Position numbers and translations under genes: made by a program
Shown: one piece after another, positions 29,158 to 29,717 of the stretch
How positions within the stretch are numbered: position 1 is the stretch's first letter
Layout of the letters: each line of letters starts with the position of its first letter
The notes under the pieces: generated by a model
What the model was told of the DNA's origin: nothing
Database searches by the model: none
Seen by the model: the letters and a program-made list of their open reading frames with translations, nothing else
Source of the DNA: VMCP01 sp964592635
GTDB taxonomy: Bacteria > Bacteroidota > Bacteroidia > NS11-12g > UBA955
Reading direction: 5' to 3'
DNA length: 29,717 nucleotides
Assembly: GCA_964592635.1 (NCBI GenBank)
Contig: CAZQFZ010000020.1
Location: forward strand, 1 to 29,717

Positions 29158-29717
29158 TTATTTTTTGTAATTGGTTTTACCGTCTTCCAAGAATTTTACA
29201 AATGGTTCAACTTGGAATTGGAAGTAATCAGCTCCGTAAGCGGGTTGTAATAATTGCTCATTTCCATCGATTAAGCAATACAAAGGTTGAGTGGTTTTGC
29301 CGTAATACACTTCTTGCAATTCTGCATTTTTATCTCCCAATGTGGTGATTAACTGTTGTGTTCGTCGGCTTTTGAATTGTTCGCTCGGGGGAAGTTTAAT
29401 TTTCTTATCGTCTACATACAACGAAACCACAATATAATCCTCTTTTAACATTTTTAGGACTTTGGGATCGGACCATACTTTTTCTTCCATTTTACGACAA
29501 TTTACGCAACCATGTCCGGTGAAGTCGATAAACAACGGTTTGCCTTGTTCGCGTGCACATGCAAGGGCTTCATCATAATCGAAATAAGAAGCAATTCCAT
29601 GCGGTGTGTGTAATTGGTCTGAATACTTGGGCGTTCTACAAATTCCTGCTTCTGATTCAGCCGAGCGATCCAAACGAAAATCTTGAGTACTCATTGGAGG
29701 TAAATAACCAGCAAGTG
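29158..29717 (-). CDS. DsbD-like thiol:disulfide interchange protein, C-terminal domain (5' end outside window)
   Basis: The frame stays open through the window edge (upstream codons read LAGYLPP before the Met at 29694), so this is the end of a larger gene. The visible 186 residues hold a thioredoxin-like domain with FIDFTGHGCVNCRKMEE, whose CVNC motif is typical of the C-terminal domain of Bacteroidota DsbD/DipZ proteins. These pass electrons across the inner membrane to the periplasm through an N-terminal membrane domain, here unseen. The TlpA-like lipoprotein at 9897-11246 is the kind of partner such a protein could reduce. Confidence 0.88.
   Translation of the reverse strand, partial: LAGYLPPMSTQDFRLDRSAESEAGICRTPKYSDQLHTPHGIASYFDYDEALACAREQGKPLFIDFTGHGCVNCRKMEEKVWSDPKVLKMLKEDYIVVSLYVDDKKIKLPPSEQFKSRRTQQLITTLGDKNAELQEVYYGKTTQPLYCLIDGNEQLLQPAYGADYFQFQVEPFVKFLEDGKTNYKK

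Overview
The window is an ordinary-looking stretch of a Bacteroidota chromosome, probably from the Flavobacteriales or a neighbouring order. The evidence is: two type IX secretion (T9SS) C-terminal sorting domains, Bacteroidota-type -7 promoter boxes (TAnnTTTG) at many gene starts, a tandem pair of OmpH/Skp chaperones next to murI, a TlpA-like thioredoxin lipoprotein, a LuxE-type acyl-protein synthetase, and CruF and CrtD carotenoid enzymes. I see no phage, insertion sequence, CRISPR array, tRNA or rRNA. Both window edges cut genes: an RND transporter on the left and a DsbD-like protein on the right.

Layout. 1-1590 (+) is the C-terminal part of an RND/MMPL exporter. 1825-3553 holds a LuxE-like ligase (-) and a lipoprotein (+) whose 5' ends overlap head to head. 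3601-5862 (+) holds two periplasmic OmpH/Skp chaperones, a strong terminator and glutamate racemase. 5872-9204 (+) holds uvrC, with an unusual repeat tail, and an aminodeoxychorismate synthase (pabB-like). pabB overlaps, tail to tail, a minus-strand run: an OmpR-type response regulator, a TlpA-like lipoprotein, truB, a T9SS-secreted protein and murB (9148-15077).

15322-18131 (+) is a compact carotenoid operon, crtZ-crtI-crtB. It is followed by radA (-), nfu (+) and a long-chain acyl-CoA synthetase (+). A second carotenoid block, crtD and cruF, lies on the minus strand at 22669-24876. Together these five enzymes fit a route GGPP -> phytoene -> lycopene -> (cyclase, not in window) -> 1'-hydroxylated, 3',4'-desaturated, 3-hydroxylated monocyclic xanthophylls of the saproxanthin type. 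25043-26958 (+) holds a tiny repeat lipoprotein, a protein that is almost only a T9SS sorting domain, a GNAT acetyltransferase and a rhomboid-like protein. 27125-29717 (-) holds a nucleoside-type MFS permease, gmhA and the DsbD-like thioredoxin domain.

I do not see a convincing new defence or biosynthetic system. The points most worth a second look are: the 17-residue repeat tail on UvrC; the near-naked T9SS sorting domain; face-to-face promoters with complementary 5' ends at 3009-3121; an intrinsic terminator for the acyl-CoA synthetase buried inside cruF; -7 boxes that nearly touch start codons (predicted leaderless mRNAs); and short tandem duplications just after stop codons at three separate loci.
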